A stretch of 64,000 nucleotides of DNA from Ophthalmolycus amberensis (GCA_024529925.1 JAFEUB010000775.1:852501-916500); one strand, 5' to 3'. Positions 32,851 to 47,430 are shown, numbered from the stretch's first letter. The notes: generated by a model not told the origin, from the letters alone. Numbers and translations are program-made.

Positions 32851-35800
32851 GATCCATGAAGACAAGCTTCAACTGGAGCGATAAAAAAAGCTTTTGATGA
32901 CTTTCTGTTGCCATTTCGAGCTTGTGACTTTAATCAGGATGCAGAAAACGACTTGCATACGTTTCTCATTAAATACAGTGAAAGAAACAGAAGAGCATCC
33001 TCACGTTGGATTATAGCTCCAAAGCTTTATTTTAACGTACACACAGTACACGTATCATACAACAAAACTGATTACAGAATGTCAGTGTCATGGTGAAAAA
33101 ACCCTTCGGATATTCTCTATTTCTGACTGTTTTGTTTTGGTACACGTACTCCTGATGACGTCAGTTGGCTGTTGAGCAATGGGAGCGAAGCATTTCCCTG
33201 AGGGGTCTTCCATATTTTATACAGTGCCATAATCTCTTGGCCAGCTCAGAAGTATTAACCCCAATACAGTGCTTACCCTCCCCATTATCACCATCATTGA
33301 CCTTGCTGGTATCACACCACCAGCTTACCCACTTACTGCGCACCGGCCCAAACACTAACACCTCTATCATCCATTACACACAGACGCCCAGACGGCCTCT
33401 CCTCTGATATTTGTCCTCCTATTATGGCTTTCTAGTCCTACTCCATACCGATCACTGCCAATGCCTTGTCAGTTATTACCCAGTGAGTGAGCCTCGTACT
33501 CGCACACACTGAGCTGTGTCATGAGCATCAGTGTAAATCCTTAACACTCACGTTTTTCTTCCATGTTTAGCTTTAAGGTTAGAATTATAATCTCATTCAG
33601 CGCTGTCTGTCTGTATCAAACGAAAGTGTTGTGGAGTTTCTTTGTTGAAATCCTGAGTTACTTTTAAAGAGATGCATTGGCAAAGTGGGAATAATCAGAC
33701 GAGCACCCACAGGTGAAGAAGGGAATCAGGTTCCCTTTACTTGAGGTATACATGTCTGGCAGTCATGGAACATTTAAACGCTTCATTCAGCTTTAGTCTT
33801 TGGAGTTATAGGTCTCCATCACAGCCCTGATGCTTGTTTACCGGCAATTTATTAAAGTTCAGTTAAAGTTTAGTTTACTTGCCACAAAGAGTACCTGTAT
33901 GTCTTCTGTGGCTCTGGAGGGAGCTCTCCAGAATCTGAAAAAATAACCCCGATGATGGCATATAATGTAATTAAGGTTCACGGTATGAATTGCATTATGG
34001 GAAGTGTAGTTTGGAGCATTGTTTGTGCTTGATCCATACTACGGACTACAAGTCAGGACATCTCAGCCTCCTCTGTTTTGATTTTGACATTTTTTTTTAT
34101 ATGTTCTTTGTGAGTCACCTAACTTTATGGAAACACTAAATGGTTGGAGCACTCCTTTAAACTTCACTGAAAAGGAAAGGTAAGTCACAAAATGACACAG
34201 GGCTGTAGTATTTATTTATCTATTTACTGCATCTGTCATTAGGTGCCAAACTTACAGTATTAGTCTTCTGTAGCTGATACTCTTCACCTTCACTTTTCAC
34301 TTGGTGCCATCTTTTGGTTATTGTTGGTATAGCAGCACAAGCGAATGAGCAGTTTATCTGTGAGTTATATATCCTTTTAGATGATTGTGAACATGACTAA
34401 GTATGTCATTAAAGACAGTTGTAAGCAGCCCAATAGGATTCATATCTCTATAAATATGTTTTATATTTTGACAGGAGCTGCCCCATCGGTCTATGTAATG
34501 TGTTTATTTCATTGATTTGTTAGGCTACCTATATGAGGCTTTCACGAAGAGGTTTAATGAATATGTTTCTTCATTGAATAGATCCTGCTGCTGATCAGCC
34601 ATGTGAGCGATGACGTTACGGAGCAGCACTTGAGTCTTACTCTCCACCTCAGACAACCAGACGTCACAGGTAAGACATGAACTTTTGAAAGAACCGAATA
34701 ATCCACAAACACGTTTATAAAAATGTTCCTAAATCTTTAAAACTTTATGTGAATATAATTCCATTTAAACACATTTTCCTGCGGTATTTGGGAATATGAC
34801 TAAACAATTCCAAATCAAGGTCCTCGCTTTTTTCAGAGCTTTCAACCATTTCACATGGTCTTCATAAGCAGAGGGAGTTTGCTCTTTCATGTTATCTCAA
34901 TAACTGTTGTTATTTCATCCTGTGCACTTATAGTTTTAGAACTTCTCATCCTTGTGGCCTGAAAGCTCAGCCTCAAAGTTCATTCTTGAACTTGCCTACA
35001 ATAATGATATTAATAATAGCAATTCAATGTCCACTTCCTAGCTTTTTGGGGGGCTTTCAACTGTATCACATGTATTGTTTGTTTATCACTAAAGTGTATT
35101 CAATTAATTGAAATAATTAACCACAACTGTGTCTGTAAAAATAGTTTTATGCATCTCATTTTCAAATTATTTTCTATTGTGATAATAAAACACAAGCGCT
35201 TCTCTTCTGCATAAACAAATCATTCAAATTCACCATAACTTGTTATTCTAAAGCGATCGTCAAATAATTATCCAACTGTTTTCTTCTCATCTTGTTTACA
35301 ATGGGCCTTTACAAAACACAAAACCTTCAATTTTCCCATAGCAGAGCGCAGCACATCCCACGACAGTGGGAAAAATAATCAGCCAGAGCTTAAGGCCGTA
35401 TCAAAAGCCTCACAGTTCCTTAGCAGCCGCCTTTAGAGGGGGTGACTCTTAGAATGCCTCAGCTTGTTTGTCTCATGGTTTAAGTGGTGCACATAGCCAT
35501 GGAAAGATCATTAAATCACTGTTTTACCACTTGGCTTAATCCCCACAACAAAAGGGGAAGATGCAAAAAAAAAGAAGCGAAAATGGAGAGAAAAAAGTGG
35601 CGGACGAGATTAAGTCGAAACTTGATGGATCCAAACTGACGGCTCTGTTTCCCAGCGTTGCTAAGGGGAGTTAAGAATCTTGATTCCACATCTCCCCAGG
35701 CTGACGAGTGGCTGCTGATCGGACGTTCCCCGTTACCCCTGCAGTGGCCAGCCGCGCTTGTAGTGTCCGCCGCTGTGGCCATCTGCCGGATTAACCAGCA

Positions 35801-36590
35801 GGATATATTTTTATAGAGAGCATCCTATTCATATCCTGCCTGCAAAGGTTTACATTAAGGTTGAACTCGGGTGCACTTACAATGGCAGATGAAGTAAGCC
35901 CTATCCTTCTTACAGCACCCCTCCCCATCTTCTCACTGTTTGGGAGACTGATAGCACCGGGTTGAAAGGGGCTGCTTCACCGTGGCATGAAAGAGGATCT
36001 CATGCGATGCCACTGTCTGCTGCTGGGTTGTTTTTTTTCACGCTGCTGACAATAAAGTGGTGCCCAGCATGAAAAAAACATTTGTATGTGCCAAGTGCAA
36101 TTGTTTCTTCTAATAGGCATCAACAGGCCAACTTCTCTGTGTTACCATACAGGTGAACTCATTCCTGGGAAAATGTTTTTTTCTTTCTCAGCCTTGTAGG
36201 CGCGATGGCGTCCCCCTTTTTCCTCGGCCTAACGGGATTAGTCGTGCCAGTGCTATCCCGGCTGTCACGGTACTGTCTACTTCCCATCTCTCTTCTGGGC
36301 CTCTAATGTGATTAACCCATTCCCTGTGGTCCAAATGGTTCTGGAGGGTGGGTAGAGGGGGGAGGGGAGGAGGGGGCACCTCCTTGGCATGTTCCTCCCC
36401 ATGCCTAACTCCCCATCGTTGGCACCTTTGTCAGGCAGGAAGGACCGAGGTCGAAGGTCTGTTGGGGTGTGCAGACGAGTACAAGCGGCAAAAGGAAAGA
36501 ATCCGTGAACTCGGACACTTGCAGTTTAAATCATGAAGTTATTATTGAAACCATTGTAAAATTAGACGAATAGTTGTCTTAATGTCTTTA
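32850..36590. other. Gene desert interval
   Basis: No coding exon seen. It includes a G-rich patch at 36350-36380 and a ZNF143/Staf-like site at 33990 (listed separately). Confidence 0.5.
33990..34012 (-). promoter_or_regulatory. ZNF143/Staf-like binding site
   Basis: On the minus strand the sequence reads AAACTACACTTCCCATAATGC, close to the Staf/ZNF143 consensus (ACTACAATTCCCAGCATGC type). Such sites usually sit in promoters; none is recognised here, so it may come from an old repeat or an unannotated transcript start. Confidence 0.4.
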
Positions 36591-36599
36591 GTATGGATC

Positions 36600-36880
36600 C
36601 ACAAGGCTATTTGCACATTTAATCACTACATCTCACTTTACCGGCCCGCCGTGTTTGACTGTGATCGCGATCTGTTCAAGCACCTCCATCATTAATGAAA
36701 ATCTGTTCAGGCTGATTTGTATTATGGCTTTTGCTTTCACAGAAATCAGCCCTGAATATTTACTGCTTGCTTAAGCGGAGACAATAATGATTGCCTACGC
36801 CCCATCATCTTGTCAAATGTCAGTGTTGCGGGGCTTCGCCTGTTTAAACACATGTCACGCTTATTTTCGACTCATCTGTC
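36600..36880. other. Candidate conserved non-coding element
   Basis: Complex, balanced composition with homeodomain-type cores (CATTAATGAAAAT, ACAATAATGATTGCC) and no ORF or repeat. It resembles vertebrate developmental enhancers, but conservation was not tested. Confidence 0.25.
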
Positions 36881-39800
36881 GCAAGTCTTCTTCAGGGTTA
36901 ACATTAACATGTGCATGAAAACTATTTATCTGATTCTCCTAGAGACTGTAGAAGTGAAATAGCGTGTTTGTCAGTTAAGATCCAACACCACCAATGAAAA
37001 ATGTGAAAGTAATGTATTGTCATGTTTACTCAAACGCCATATTTTCTCGAAACAAGACAGTTTAGTTACTCAAATGGCTATTTGAATGTAAAATGTGCAG
37101 AGATCCAACCCAATTTCACACCATATTTTCAGCACAGCAATTTATACAGCCAATAGAATATTTCAGCTTCACTGATTTAAACCCTTTTTTGTATTTGAAG
37201 ATTGTGGGCGAATGTTCCTTGCACCCTGTTTTGTGAAAGCCCAGAAAAAAACGCCGGTCCCTGTCCAACAACATTTACCACCGTGCTGAGTTCAGCCGCG
37301 CTTCACGTGAGCGCACAGCCTTGGTCTGGTGACGGCACAGAGAATTAGGAGTCTTAATTAAGATTTGTTACAACTCTGCATGTGCTGTTCATTTGCGAGA
37401 CAAAGGGCTTGAATGGGGCGGGGGGGGTGCGGTGGATCCTTAAACAGCTGCCTGCTGCTGAAACAAAACCCAAAGTTAACATGAAGATCCACACGACGAA
37501 GGAATGTGCAAACTTTCCCCTTCAAAGATAGTCTATAAGATTCTTTGTATGTAATGTATATCATTTTCAGTTTGTGCATGTATCTATATTCAGTTTCCAT
37601 ATTTATGCAACATTTTTAGACTTGAAAGAGCTAAGAGAAAACAATTCGACATTGTGGCTGAAAGACAATACCGTGCATGAGGGGGTAGCGCCCCTTGTGT
37701 GGAGATTTGGTGGGTTTCCAATCCTGATATCCAACCCAGCAGCATGTAATAGAAGGCGACACTTATTGTATTAGTAGGGGCTAATGAGTGTCTAAAAGCC
37801 TGTGTGACTGTGTGCGCCGAGGAATCTCATCGTGTGTGTTGGGCGGTAGTAAGAAAGGACAGTATCTCTGCAAAGTAGACGAGGCCATGAAGTGCAGCCA
37901 CGCGAGGCCTCTGAGAGTTTCAAGCACTTCAATTCTAATAGAGATATAAAGAGGGGCGAGTGAGTATTTAATGCCCAACTTAGATGGTGTAGGAAAGTAA
38001 ACTTGAGTAACTTTTGTGTTCACTCAGTCGTAAAACAAACAAGACTCTGCTTTCGTCTGATCAAAATGTCAATTTAAGGAATCTGGAACAGCCGCCATGT
38101 TTTCAGACTAAGTGTGAAATCCTGGGTTTCCTGAGCCCAAGAGCCAAAATGTTTCCCTAATCCTGTCTCTGAGGACTAACAAATGAAATGTTTGTTCCCC
38201 TCAAGAGGCGACGATTGCTTTGAGTGTGTCACTGCAGATCGTGTAGCCATTAACATTTATTAACCAAATTACAAATGGTACAAGACATTACATCAAAGCA
38301 AAGAGCAGGAGCCACCATCTTTATCTATGTGCTTCATTAGCATTTAATGCTGTCCGTTTTTTCACATTAATATGAGAGACATGCAGACTTGAAAGTCTAA
38401 TTTCCTGCACTCCAGCAGAATAGATCAGTGTTGCAAACTAACTGTGATTGAAGATGTGTTGCTGGTCTGTTTTGCCTATGAGGCAACAGTAACATTTATA
38501 CAGTAATAATTTAATATCTTCCTTGTTGAATTGGGTATTTAGATCCATTGACTACAATACAAGATGGCAGCCACTGATAAATATTTTTTTGATTATATTT
38601 GTTGGCAATATTCACCAAGAACTCAGTTTGTAGGAGTGATAAATATGCAAAATATGTCCACATGCTGACATGCAGCCTCAACAAACAGTAAATGGTGTAG
38701 TACTGCTTTCTAACCACAAGGTGGATATCTAACTTAATGAATTGGGCATCATTATCAGGTGGAAATGTTCCTTTATTATACCATCACTTCCTGTCTTCTT
38801 GTACTACATGTTGATTCAGAAAAATATATTAATATAGTAAGAGTCAATACAGTTCTTCTTTTTACTTTTATTATACATTCATGGAATTTAATTTACTCTT
38901 TGGAAATTGAGGTGCTTAAAGTATACATTGTTTTGCAAGACGTTTTTTAGACGAATAGAATACACAATAGAGTCCCACTGAATTTTGAGTAGACTCCTGT
39001 ACTTGTCTTGATGCAATGAAAGGTCTGTCTTGAATCGTTGGTATTTAAGATTAATCTGTGAGTGTATGTAAACCTCAGCTACTGGAGTTATGAATATAAA
39101 TGTATATATGTTCTGTGGCTTATGAAACACCTGGCAAAGAGGGATTCGGTCAATGTGTGAACCACAATACATTATACCTCCTGCACTTAACAGCTAAATT
39201 GGTATTAGTGAAAGTTTGAGATGGGAAAAAAACAGGACAAATCTTTGGCCATTCAGCATACGGTTCTCTGATCGATAGTAAAAGTGATTATATGTGATAA
39301 TAATTTTATTTCCTGCAACATGAGCGAAGCAAACTATCTGTGAAAAATGTGAAAATGTTGAATTTCTTTGGCCTGAGAATAAACTCTGAGGCCAGGTTGA
39401 CACATTCAGTCAGCTGATTCAGAGCTGCATTTGTTATTTGTATGCATTTCTAACTGAAATATTGACTGTAAGTAATATACAGTATATTTGTAATTTGACT
39501 ATGAGATGATATCCTTCACTTCAACACATGCCATCATAATGTCTTATAAAACCAGAAAATTATTCATCTTTGTCTCTGAAGCTCCTGCCAAATATTCTAG
39601 GCAGGCGTCTGTCTTCTCTTATTCAGGCCACAGGTAGCGATAAATCACAGTAGCGGAGAGTGTTTGGCATTTCTATACATGCCCATTAGAATAATGAGAT
39701 GTCAACAGTTTTAATTATCACAGGTGCAACCTCTGTCTGCCAGGAGTTAGACAGACAGTTATTGTGGCTCTTTATTGAACACCAATAGCATCTTAATTGA

Positions 39801-42519
39801 ACATTAAAAGAATAAGAAAAACATTATAGGGCAACTTGAGACGCGAGACTAGAGTTGGGGTTGAGAGACGATGTGTACGACCGGATTGTTTTAAAAAGTG
39901 CCAGTTTACATTTTAAACCAATAAGGAGCTAAATCATCGTCGGACAATAGCTGGTGGGTTCCCAGATTAAATTTCGGACAATGCATTCGGCCTCTTTACA
40001 CGGACTGTTTACCTGCATTCAACCAAAGCCCGCTCGAGTTGGTCAATGCTACTCGGAAACCAGAATGCTTCTAATACCAAAACCTTGTTGCGTTGCCTGC
40101 GAATGCAGACTCCGTTTATAAAGATGATAAGACATGTAACAAGGTTTGTTTTTACAGATTGTAATAGCAATCTAAACTGTTCCATACGCAGTCATTTATG
40201 TCTGTGCCCTTTCACTGAAACAGGCCATTGAGACTTATAGTCCAAACACAGGAATTCTTCTCATTGTTCCAAATTTATGAATGGCCTAATTTGTTGCCAG
40301 ATCACAAATGTGCCATTTCACAAATGCGGCCAATTTGGGGACGCTTTCACCGATGGATGGCTTAGAAAAAAAAAAATAATGTCGTCAAACCAGGAGGCTG
40401 TCAACTAAAGGCACATGGCCCACTGGAGATATAATGACATCAAGGGAGTGGAATGAAAGCGGGCTTTTTAAACAGCCCGGTGCAGGCTTACACTTGGTAC
40501 ACAGGTCAACTTCAGTGCGCTCATCTGAACGTAACTCAGGTTGACACAATTTGACCTCAGCCGATGCCCCTCTCTGCTGGCCTTTTGTTTTCATGTTCTC
40601 TCCTGGGAATGGCATTTAATACTATCCCTACAGATTCTATAACAATTTCTAGTCTTCTAAGCTCTCATTTCTCAACATTTGCTTTTCCATTATTTCTCAG
40701 AACTCCTCGTCCTTTCAGAAATGGCCCTTTGTAGGCCTTTGCTGGGGCTGGGGGTCTGACAGAATTGTTTCTCTCAGCCTGGCCTTCAAAGGAAAAAAGC
40801 CCCTTTTTAGAGGCTTGAATGAAGAGGCTATTGTTAATTTAACTTGGATGTTTTGAAATACAAACATTTAAACACGTTATCTTATTTTTATCATTTACAG
40901 TTGATAATATGCCGGACTGCGATTTTGCCACTTTTTCGGAACTCCAAATGTCGGTAAACTTTCCGTGAGGCGGGTTGAATGACAAGCCTCACTCATTGGT
41001 CTTTAGAAACAGTGATTCCAAAGATTTCACAGTCAAATGAACAGCAAAAGATAAATATGTTTAATGCTGCTCGACACAAAGGTCGTCTAATCTTTGCTTT
41101 CTTCTTTGGCTTTAACCTCAGCTTCAAGCAGTGGAGTGGAGTGCGTTAACAACTGTTTTTAAATGAAGCGCCATCACCTGCTCGTCACACAGGTGTCTTC
41201 TCACTTAGTCTCTCCTCCAGAGTTGTGCTTCATAGTTTGTAGAAAGTGTAGGTTGAAGCTTGTAGAGAAGTTTGGTTTGAGGCTCAGAGAGCATCAGAAT
41301 TAGTTATGTTCTCAGTACAGCCATAAGTCAACTGAAATATTTCCATTCTGATTAAATGTAGCGTGCTATATTGAGACTATTTTTTAATTCAGATTATTTT
41401 TTAATTAGTTGAATTACACATTTTTGGGATTCTTTAGTAACAAGATACTTTAATCACAGCGCTACAAGGATTACTTTCAAATGTTAGACGTCAAGCATAA
41501 TGCTGCATTTGTTCCATGTTCTGTATCACTTGCTAAATTGCCTAGACTTATTTAAATTGTGATCTTTTCTCATATCAAAGCAACTCTGTATTAAAGAGCA
41601 TTCACTAAAGTGTTTACATTTTTTATAGGCCGCCAAACACAACAATCCAGCACCCCAGTGGCCTCGCAGTGCTTTCCGAGCCGTTGGGCACAAAGTGCAC
41701 ATCTTTAAAAAAGAAAACTTTTGAATTCTTTTAATAAGAATCTTTGAAAAGAAAAAAGTCCATCATTTAGAGGTAGCAGGTGGATGATTGTGCACGGTTG
41801 ACCGATCAGAAATAAAAAGATGCCCGGAAGAGCATTCAACATGGGAAAGGCGATGTTCCTCATTTCCCAATTAGCGTTTGGATTCTGCTGCATCCCACAT
41901 TGTTGCAACACACCAACAGAAAAGATGAGTCAAGCCACACAACCTTCTGTATCTTTTCAGAGGAAGCTGTTCTTTATCGGGGGCCAATGCAGCCTGTGTT
42001 TGTTTTCTAACAGTGAATGGGTCTGAGGTGTGAAGCTACATGAATACTGTGAGGTCGACCTGCCATGATGCTGTAAATACTAACGGAGCCAGTTGGTAAT
42101 GAGTGAGGCCACGGCCCAGCTCTCTATTCAACCATTTCACCAAAGAAACTGAACAGGGGGACAGTGCTGTTCCTCAACAAAGACACGCATAAAAAGAGAT
42201 ACAATTCCCACAGACAAAATGAGAATCTAACTGTCATTGATCTCGCATTAATCTTGTTTGTAACTTTTTAAAGATGTTCATGATAAAGGGACCACGACAA
42301 GCAGATGACCGTCTCAAGATAGTTCATAAATAACAGATAAAAAGATTTAATGAGATGCAGGTTTGGTTACCTGATATATTATCCGGAGCTGATAATTCGG
42401 CAGTTCAGAGATGAACGGTAAATCATTGTAAGACCAATGCACAAGAAAAAACTAAATGATGAAAGTGAAATGATAGATGAAATATTGAAAACAAGAACAC
42501 AATAAAAGTATATAATAAT
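36880..42519. other. Gene desert interval
   Basis: No coding gene, RNA gene or recognisable transposon. A G-rich run (37418-37428) and scattered AT-rich stretches only. The segment 39540-39790 is also enhancer-like in look. Confidence 0.5.
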
Positions 42520-42790
42520 AGTGGAATTGCCGCCTCGTGGTCGTATGTCTCTGCCAACCAGTCAAGTTGCAGTTTAACATCCATGTCTGTCCAAAATGTC
42601 ATCACTTCATCATTTTATCCATGAGACATTTCTGTGAGATTGTCATAATTCGCTCACGAATTCCTGAGTTATGGTCAAAAAACCTGTTTTGTGGGATATC
42701 GCGTTCACTAGAACGGCTAGAACGACGGACGACCTAAAAACATAATGCCTCCGGCCACGGCTGTGGTGCAGTGGCATAATAAAAAACACT
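42520..42790. repeat. Teleost interspersed repeat with 'CCTCCGGCCACGGCTGT' end
   Basis: Includes GATATCGCGTTCACTAGAAC, GGACGACCTAAAAACATAAT and GCCTCCGGCCACGGCTGTGG, the recognisable 3' half of a very common fish repeat that carries GACGGACGGACG-type sequence. Moderately diverged. Confidence 0.6.
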
Positions 42791-45009
42791 TTCAGCTAAT
42801 CTCTGGGTACTCGGGCGGCTTGGACCATAAAAACTAAAAGCATGGCTCACCTAAAACTTTTTCTTCTGCTCTCTCCTTTTTAGGAACACCTAAAATACTT
42901 ATGTCCTGGTTCACTTGTAAGTCAGAGGAATAGACTGGATCATTAAGTGCTTTATAAACTAAGTGAAATACATTTAATATCAATATGCAGAGACTTTAAA
43001 ATGGATGTTTGTGTTCTCTGCCTCTGGTTCTAGTCAGCAGGGTTCCCTTCACCATGATGACTGTATGAGAGAAAGGTACAAAAAGGGAGCAACTACATAA
43101 TTGTTCCTTGTTTTGCAACAACCGCGTACTTGAGCATCAAAACAATAAGTCATCTTTGCCTGACTGGTGACCTTTTGTCTCATATTAATCCCCCAATTGT
43201 TTCTATCTCTGCCTCTCCTGTCTCTTGAAACTATAACGAATTCCTGTGATATGACAGAGGAAAGTGAATGACTGTCTTATAAACTGTGTGGAGCATTGAT
43301 GAGTGAGCACTGGGGGTTTCAGTTTGACGTGAGAAACCACAGGCAGCCTGTCGAGAGCTGCAGGACTGATGTTAAATGAAGTGTGAGGATCATTATGTAC
43401 AAATACCTTCATATGCTAATGAAGCATTAGTCTTGATTGTATCTGAGTTTAAAAAGGCTGCTCTAGTTATCTAGCTTCAGGTATGCTTCATTACCAGGTA
43501 ATTAGAGAAAATGTGTCCCAGCTGAACTCTCAGAGACCTTAGATGGTCATGCAGAGAACAGGATTTAACCAGGAGGACATGCAGCTTAGATTTGTCAAGA
43601 GCGAGCTTAACGTAGCGAGAACACATTCAAAGAGGAGATTTTTACCACAACGTGTTAATGATACCAGACTTGTAAATGACCAGAGCTTATTCTGAAAAAG
43701 TTAGCTGGAAATTCATCTTTTTTTGAAATGCTACAGTGCAATAAATAGGTTTTGACAAAATCCTGCATAGCTTTTTGCTACTCCAACTTTGTAATAACAG
43801 TAACAGATTGGAGGTGCAGTCAAAAGCAACTCAGGCAGCGCTTTGAGTGCATCAGTGTGGAGTTATTACTAATAGTTTAACAGACTGACGGCATATTCTG
43901 TCGGTGGTCAGGTTTGTCCCAGAGTGACTGCAGTTGCACTATTTGTCCATTGGATGTCACTATATAGATGATTATCTTAAAACATCTCTCACACAGTCTG
44001 GCAAGTTTATGAAGTGCTGATCAAACTTGGTAGTTTCTCATGAAGTCATTCGTACTTTATTCTAGCCTAATACAACTAGTGATGAATTTACTTATTTACA
44101 TGTACAATGCTTCATGACACAATCTGGGTTTAATTTAGACTTGTAACACTTAGAAATAATCAAAATAACTTATAGCCTATCACGAAGCACCATATTACAA
44201 GTGGCACTTGTAAGATAATTATGTTATATTACTCAAAACTGTTAGCAAACAACTGATCATCATCCATCAAAGTGCAGTAAAAGAGGCTTTACATAACAGA
44301 CCATAGCTTTGGTCCAAGTTTACTGATATTAAGTTGAATACCAATTAGTTACATCAAACACCACTAAACCCACAGTTACATCAGTTCCTGATAATACACA
44401 TTTCTGCCATAATACAGTGCATAGTGAGAAAAGAAAATAGGCCGAAACAACGAATTAAATCAACAAATTCCTGAGTCTATGAAACAGAGTGATACTGAAC
44501 CTTCTGTGAAATGGTTAAACTGGTGTGAGTGCATATAAAGTTGGCACTGTAGATACATGCTATTACTACAGGAAGTGATTTTATTTAGTCATCCTGAAAA
44601 GTGGGCTGATGACATGATCAGGTTTTTTGAACATTGGATAATGTGGAGCAGGTTAGGACGAGTTCCTTCAAAATAAATAATGTGCAGGCTGTTGATAACC
44701 AAACGGTGTCGATAGACACACCATGCCAAGTTAAAGGCCAAATCATCAATTCATTTGCGCACCTGCATGCATTGTTTGCTCCCTACTTTCTGCTAAAGCA
44801 GACAAAGCCGTTTATACGTCTGAAAAACATTTTCACGTGAAAAAGTACCATCGTTGCAGAGTTGTGAGGAAATCTTAAATATTTGTGGTACAATTTAATT
44901 TAGTCTGCTGCAGAGATTTAATGGGAAAAAAACAACTTTCTCCTCTGATATTTTTTTTAGGAGACATTGTAACCTTTAAATGCCTATAGCTGTTTTTAAT
45001 CCAAATAAA

Positions 45010-45330
45010 ATCAAGGCTAATGCTTCATTACCGGGTATTTTTACCGAATGATCCTCATGCTGCTGCTGTTAATTTTTTTTTATTAACGCAATTACCGGGC
45101 TCTTAGTGGACGGGGTCGGAGAGGTCTAATTACCCTGCGTCATGCTGGTAAATAGTTGGAGGTGTCTCTGAGCAGGTGGCCCTGGAGGTAAGAGGGAGAC
45201 ATGGGGCATACCGAGGCGGGCAATTACTGGATGAATTTCACTTTAATAAATGTTGAGCTACATTTGGAAATTCAGATAACAGAGCTTTCTGCCTAATGGG
45301 TGCTGCACTGAGGCCACTTGAGCAAGAAAA
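45010..45330. other. Candidate conserved non-coding element
   Basis: Contains repeated ATTACCGGG-type words (TTCATTACCGGGTATTTTTA, GCAATTACCGGGCTCTTAG) and TCTAATTACCCTGCGTC, without repeat structure or open frame. The pattern suits a homeodomain-rich enhancer. Conservation untested. Confidence 0.3.
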
Positions 45331-47089
45331 TGATCTGAAAGAGGGTTTAATTAACACAAGCTACATGATCCAGGGAGCGCGTGACAGAATGTTAAAGTGA
45401 GGGGGAGAGCGCACAGCACAGGGATAATATGAAAATTAGTGAGGAGGAGGGTGAGGTGGGGAGGGAAGGGGGGGTCAGGGTGCCAACTTTTATCTCACAG
45501 GTTTAAAGTCTAGAATTTGCTGCTGTTTTTTGCACATTACTATGGATGAGCGTCACAAACATGAGGCCAGCTTACACCCAGAATGTCATTTGACAATATC
45601 AAACAGTATATTTATAGTACCAACAATATTTGGTTTGATGAGAAAGTGAAATAAAATCAAATCGCTTTTTATTTCCTTCCAAAACAGCCCAGGAGCCGCT
45701 GATGACATTTCCAGCTGTTTATTTTAGAACTTTAGAGAAATGCAGATTCTGAACAAAACTGCAGAGTCTCTCTGGTCTGATCATCTGGATTACCACTTTC
45801 AGTCAGATGTAATGTTTCTGTTAGCCCCATCAATCTCCAGTTGACATGTTTCTACAGGAGAAGCTATAGCTTCACTTTTTTATAACTCAAAGACATATTT
45901 GTGCAGTCTTTCAGACCGATTTTTGTGGTCATTTTCCTGTCGCACTAGACTCTGGCACAGGAAGATTCCAACTTAATCCACCCTACAGTGCTCTGATTGG
46001 CTCGGTTGCTTTTGTAACAGAGTAAAAGGGGAACACGATTAAAGGAAACATGTCTTCTTAAAGCGTTCTCGAAGTCTGTGGGGGGATGAACACTATTCTT
46101 CCAAAAGATATTCCCCTCATTTGGTGTTTCTGTGATGGTGGTGGAGAGTGCCAACCAACACATGGGTGTTCAGTTGGGTTGAGATCTGAAGACTGTGAAG
46201 GAGACATCATCTGATTCCTGACCCCTCGTATCCTGCGTGGAACCGTCTGCATTCGTTATGTTTCCCTGCTCATTAAGTCAGGTCTTTCCTTTCATTTTGT
46301 CGCTCTCTGTGTTTCTCTGGTGTCCAAAAAGTTGTGCAGGTTTTAGACGTGGTGACAGAGGAATCCATCACAAAGTTTCTTGACTTTTCTTTACTTGCAC
46401 TTGAAGTTATTGCGAATGGCAAAAGCATCGCTGAAGCCTGATTATTAAGCTGTGAAATGAGTCTTGTAGTTTCCAGCTTGGTGATGATGCACTCCACTTT
46501 AAAGTGGTACCCACTGTTGACCCCCCCCCCCACCACAAAGAAAACACTCGGCAGGGTTATACAGTAAGCACTCTCGGCTATTTATAGCTGGTGATAACTC
46601 AGATGAGATGTTGTTTCAAGGGAAACCTGTAAGAATGCATATGTACATGAGGTGTTTGAAAAGTTACACATAATTCGGTGTTGCGCCTGCATTATGTGTC
46701 ACTGAAAGGACGGTGTTTTGGCATGCGGCTTGTGTCACTTTTATGTTTTTAGTGTTTGTTGCACGAGCTGCGCTGAAGCTGCACCGTATAGGTCTGTGTT
46801 GTGTGTATAGAGGACGCGGGGTTTTGTTTTTGTTTAAACAGTGTATATGTGTGGTTTTGTGCACGTAAGGTCCTCATGGTTTTACACACCGCGGTCTCCC
46901 TCCACTCTCCACTGGAGCTAAAAGCCCCGAAACAGAACGGTAATTGCCCAATTAGGGCCCTCGCTCTGTGGGCCGCAGAGCACTATGCGCCTCCACATGC
47001 TCACAGAGTCAGATAATTGAGCTGAAAGCAAATGAACGGATGGCAGACAAACAAGCTACTAGAAAATAATTACTTGGAGTGTTTCTTTT

Positions 47090-47430
47090 CAGTACCTGTA
47101 CAGCGAATTTCATTATTGTCAATAGCCTCTAAAGCTGCTCGAAACGGTGGTATTTGTCATTTTCATAGAGACTTGATAATGACATTAATTTGTCTTAATG
47201 GGTTGGTTCTATTGTTAAAAATAGTAAAATGAGCTGAAATTGTCTTTCCTCAGCAGGTAGAGAGGACTTCACCACACTCCCGTCAGCCATGAGGAGATAA
47301 TTTGGTGTGCTTGTCAAATTTTCAATAATTTGTTATATGGAACATGAGTAATGCTAATACCATTAATGTCCATTTTCCTCTAAATTCATTACTGCCCTTT
47401 TTCCCTTTTATGTTTTTAATGCCTCTGCCA
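47090..47430. other. Candidate conserved non-coding element
   Basis: Words such as TTTCATTATTGTCAATAGCC, CTTGATAATGACATTAATTTG and ACCATTAATGTCCATTTTCC contain several ATTA and SOX-like (ATTGT, ACAAT) cores. No ORF or repeat. Conservation untested. Confidence 0.3.
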
